This document shows positions 62,757-64,000 of a stretch of DNA of 64,000 nt, piece after piece (positions within the stretch are counted from its first letter, which is position 1; each line of letters opens with the position of its first letter). Both the position numbers and the translations under genes were made by a program. The DNA comes from Nocardia vulneris (lineage in GTDB: Bacteria; Actinomycetota; Actinomycetes; Mycobacteriales; Mycobacteriaceae): contig NZ_BDCI01000015.1 of assembly GCF_001613425.1 (NCBI RefSeq), forward strand, positions 186,001 through 250,000, written 5' to 3'. Under the pieces are notes generated by a model. That model saw nothing but the letters and a program-made list of their open reading frames with translations, did no database searches and was not told the origin of the DNA.

Positions 62757-63400
62757 GGCAGTAGTCCGGCGCGCTGGGCGAGCAGCGCCGCTTGCACCCG
62801 GCTGCTCACGCGCAGTTTGGTGAAGATCGCGCTGACATGGTCTTTCACCGTGCCGACGCTTAGATGGATCTGCTGCCCGATCTCGGCGTTGGACAGTCCC
62901 GCGGCCAGTTCGACGAGCACCGCGCGTTCGCGTTCGGTCAGCCGCTCGACGCGCGCGGCCTCGGCGTCGAACTCGGCGGTGGTGGCCGGTTCGGCATTAC
63001 GCAACAGCGCCGCGGACGCCTTCGGCGACAGCACGACACCGCCGGCGGCGAGCGTGCGCGTCAGTTGGGCGAGTTGCTCCGGCTCGGTATCCTTGAGCAC
63101 GAAACCTGCTGCGCCCGAACGCAATGCGGAAAGGATGTATTCGTCGGTGTCGAAGGTGGTCAGCATCGCCACCACGGGAGCCTCGGGCAGCGCGCGCAGC
63201 AGGCGCAGCACCGCGAGCCCGTCGACGTCGGGCATCCTGATATCGAGCAGCACCACGTCGGGCCGTTCCCGCTCGACCGCCGCCACCGCCTCCGAACCGG
63301 TCGCCGTGGCCACCACCTCGATATCGGCCGCGGCGTTCAGGATCAGCTCGAATCCGGAGCGCACCAGCGCCTCGTCGTCGACGACCACCACCCGAATCAT
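62753..63400 (-). CDS. NarL/LuxR-type response regulator
   Basis: A 215-residue regulator. The receiver has acidic residues in VVVDDEALV, phospho-acceptor D53 in VVLLDIRMPDVDG and K in FVLKDTEPEQ. The LuxR helix-turn-helix is in LTERERAVLVELAAGLSNAEIG, then VGTVKDHVSAIF. ATG 63400 precedes the first strand. It is upstream of, and overlaps with, the kinase gene. Confidence 0.93.
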   Translation of the reverse strand: MIRVVVVDDEALVRSGFELILNAAADIEVVATATGSEAVAAVERERPDVVLLDIRMPDVDGLAVLRLLRALPEAPVVAMLTTFDTDEYILSALRSGAAGFVLKDTEPEQLAQLTRTLAAGGVVLSPKASAALLRNAEPATTAEFDAEAARVERLTERERAVLVELAAGLSNAEIGQQIHLSVGTVKDHVSAIFTKLRVSSRVQAALLAQRAGLLP

Positions 63401-63715
63401 TCGCTCATACCCTTTTCGCCGTCGTTGCCCGCTCCCTGTCGAGCCTAGATCTGCCCTGTTCACCGGGCTGCGCACGACCCCGGCGGACAGCCGGACGGCG
63501 GGGGTGGACCAGCCGATCGGCGCAGCGGCGCGGCCGACGGGCGGACCGGCTCCGGACCTGCGCCGGATACCCGCCGCGCGGTCCGTCGCCGAGGCTGAAG
63601 AACATGGCACACCATGGTGTTCCGGCCGCGTCGGTCGCGACCGGACCGGAGCGTGCGGCAGGTGGTCGGCGGGACGGGGTCGCGGCGGTGACGGTGCAGC
63701 GGGGGTGGACCGGGA
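63401..63715. other. 315-bp divergent promoter region
   Basis: Lies between the response regulator and the membrane-protein gene. It contains the perfect 12-base palindrome ACACCATGGTGT at 63609-63620, flanked by GAACA/TGTTC words. No gene is supported here. The palindrome could be a regulator site, perhaps for the adjacent two-component system. Confidence 0.5.
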
Positions 63716-64000
63716 TGACGCCGGCTGAGGTGGCGCGGGTCGAACCCGCGGACGGCGCGACGGCCCGTGCGGCCGGACGGCTGATCGGGGTCGATCTCGC
63801 TCGCGGGATCGCGGTGCTCGGCATGTTCGCGGCTCACCTCGGGCCGACACCCGACCACGGCGGGGTCGTCGGGTTCGTCATGGAGCTGGCGCACGGGCGG
63901 TCCTCCGCGCTGTTCGCGTTCCTCGCCGGATTCTCGATCGTGCTGATCACCGGGCGGCGGGTGCCCAAGACCGGGCGCGACGGCCGCCAGGCGGTGGTGA
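63716..64000 (+). CDS. Membrane protein, acyltransferase/DUF418-like (partial, runs off the right edge)
   Basis: The frame stays open to the end of the window, giving 95 residues. After a polar tail, GRLIGVDLARGIAVLGMFAAH and then MELAHGRSSALFAFLAGFS (a short loop between two helices) resemble the N-terminal part of heparan-glucosaminide acetyltransferase/DUF418-type membrane proteins. ATG 63716 is used here; in-frame GTGs at 63689 and 63695 are alternatives. Substrate and length are unknown. Confidence 0.65.

Overview
The window is a high-GC actinobacterial chromosome segment, most likely from Nocardia or a close relative in the Mycobacteriales. Its core gene order matches, from memory, a stretch of the Mycobacterium tuberculosis chromosome: cobA/cysG, efpA, proS, a DUF4439 ferritin-like pair, rimP-nusA-ylxR-infB-rbfA, a DHH phosphoesterase, dinF, a metallophosphoesterase, pptT, truB, a SirR-like regulator, ribF, rpsO, gpsI (pnp) and the M16 peptidase pepR. 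F420-linked proteins, a PptT-type transferase and many GTG starts fit the same group. I see no insertion sequence, prophage or CRISPR array.

Layout. 1-5 kb holds a nucleobase-use cluster: yeast-type cytosine deaminase, an IPNS-fold Fe(II) oxygenase, a PucR regulator and an NCS1 permease. A secreted hydrolase, a siroheme-type methyltransferase and an EfpA-like exporter follow. 9.6-14.2 kb is a second PucR module with a class III aminotransferase and methylmalonate-semialdehyde dehydrogenase. Together the two modules read as cytosine/pyrimidine uptake and use of the beta-amino acids it yields. 15.1-16.2 kb holds the most unusual locus: a small uncharacterised protein and, on the same strand just downstream, a noncoding region with two tandem permuted tRNA-like cloverleafs. 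16.8-35.4 kb is mainly core translation and RNA genes (proS, rimP to rbfA, truB) plus pptT and dinF.

35.4-37.5 kb carries a TetR/DUF4345-type pair with a near-ideal operator and a lipoprotein. 37.5-46.8 kb is an accessory catabolic island under a GntR regulator: two Asp/Glu-racemase-fold proteins, a D-2-hydroxyacid dehydrogenase, an amidase, a DUF3830 protein, an aminotransferase, a semialdehyde dehydrogenase and a tartrate/D-malate-type dehydrogenase. Two copies of ATTGTTGACAAT mark its divergent promoters. 46.8-53.4 kb returns to core genes (sirR-like, ribF, rpsO, pnp, pepR). The remainder holds an ArsR/MFS pair, tRNA-Gly, an ABC1/UbiB kinase-like protein, a D-amino acid oxidase, a membrane-anchored beta-helix repeat protein, a GDSL hydrolase, a VOC protein with an apparent CTG start, a NarL-type two-component pair and a partial membrane protein.

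A dispersed palindrome with 27-31 bp arms occurs three times between genes (3541, 16601, 33707). The RNA locus at 15.1-16.2 kb is the best candidate for an undescribed system. Its modules resemble the tRNA-mimic part of bacterial Y RNAs, but the neighbouring protein is not Ro60.
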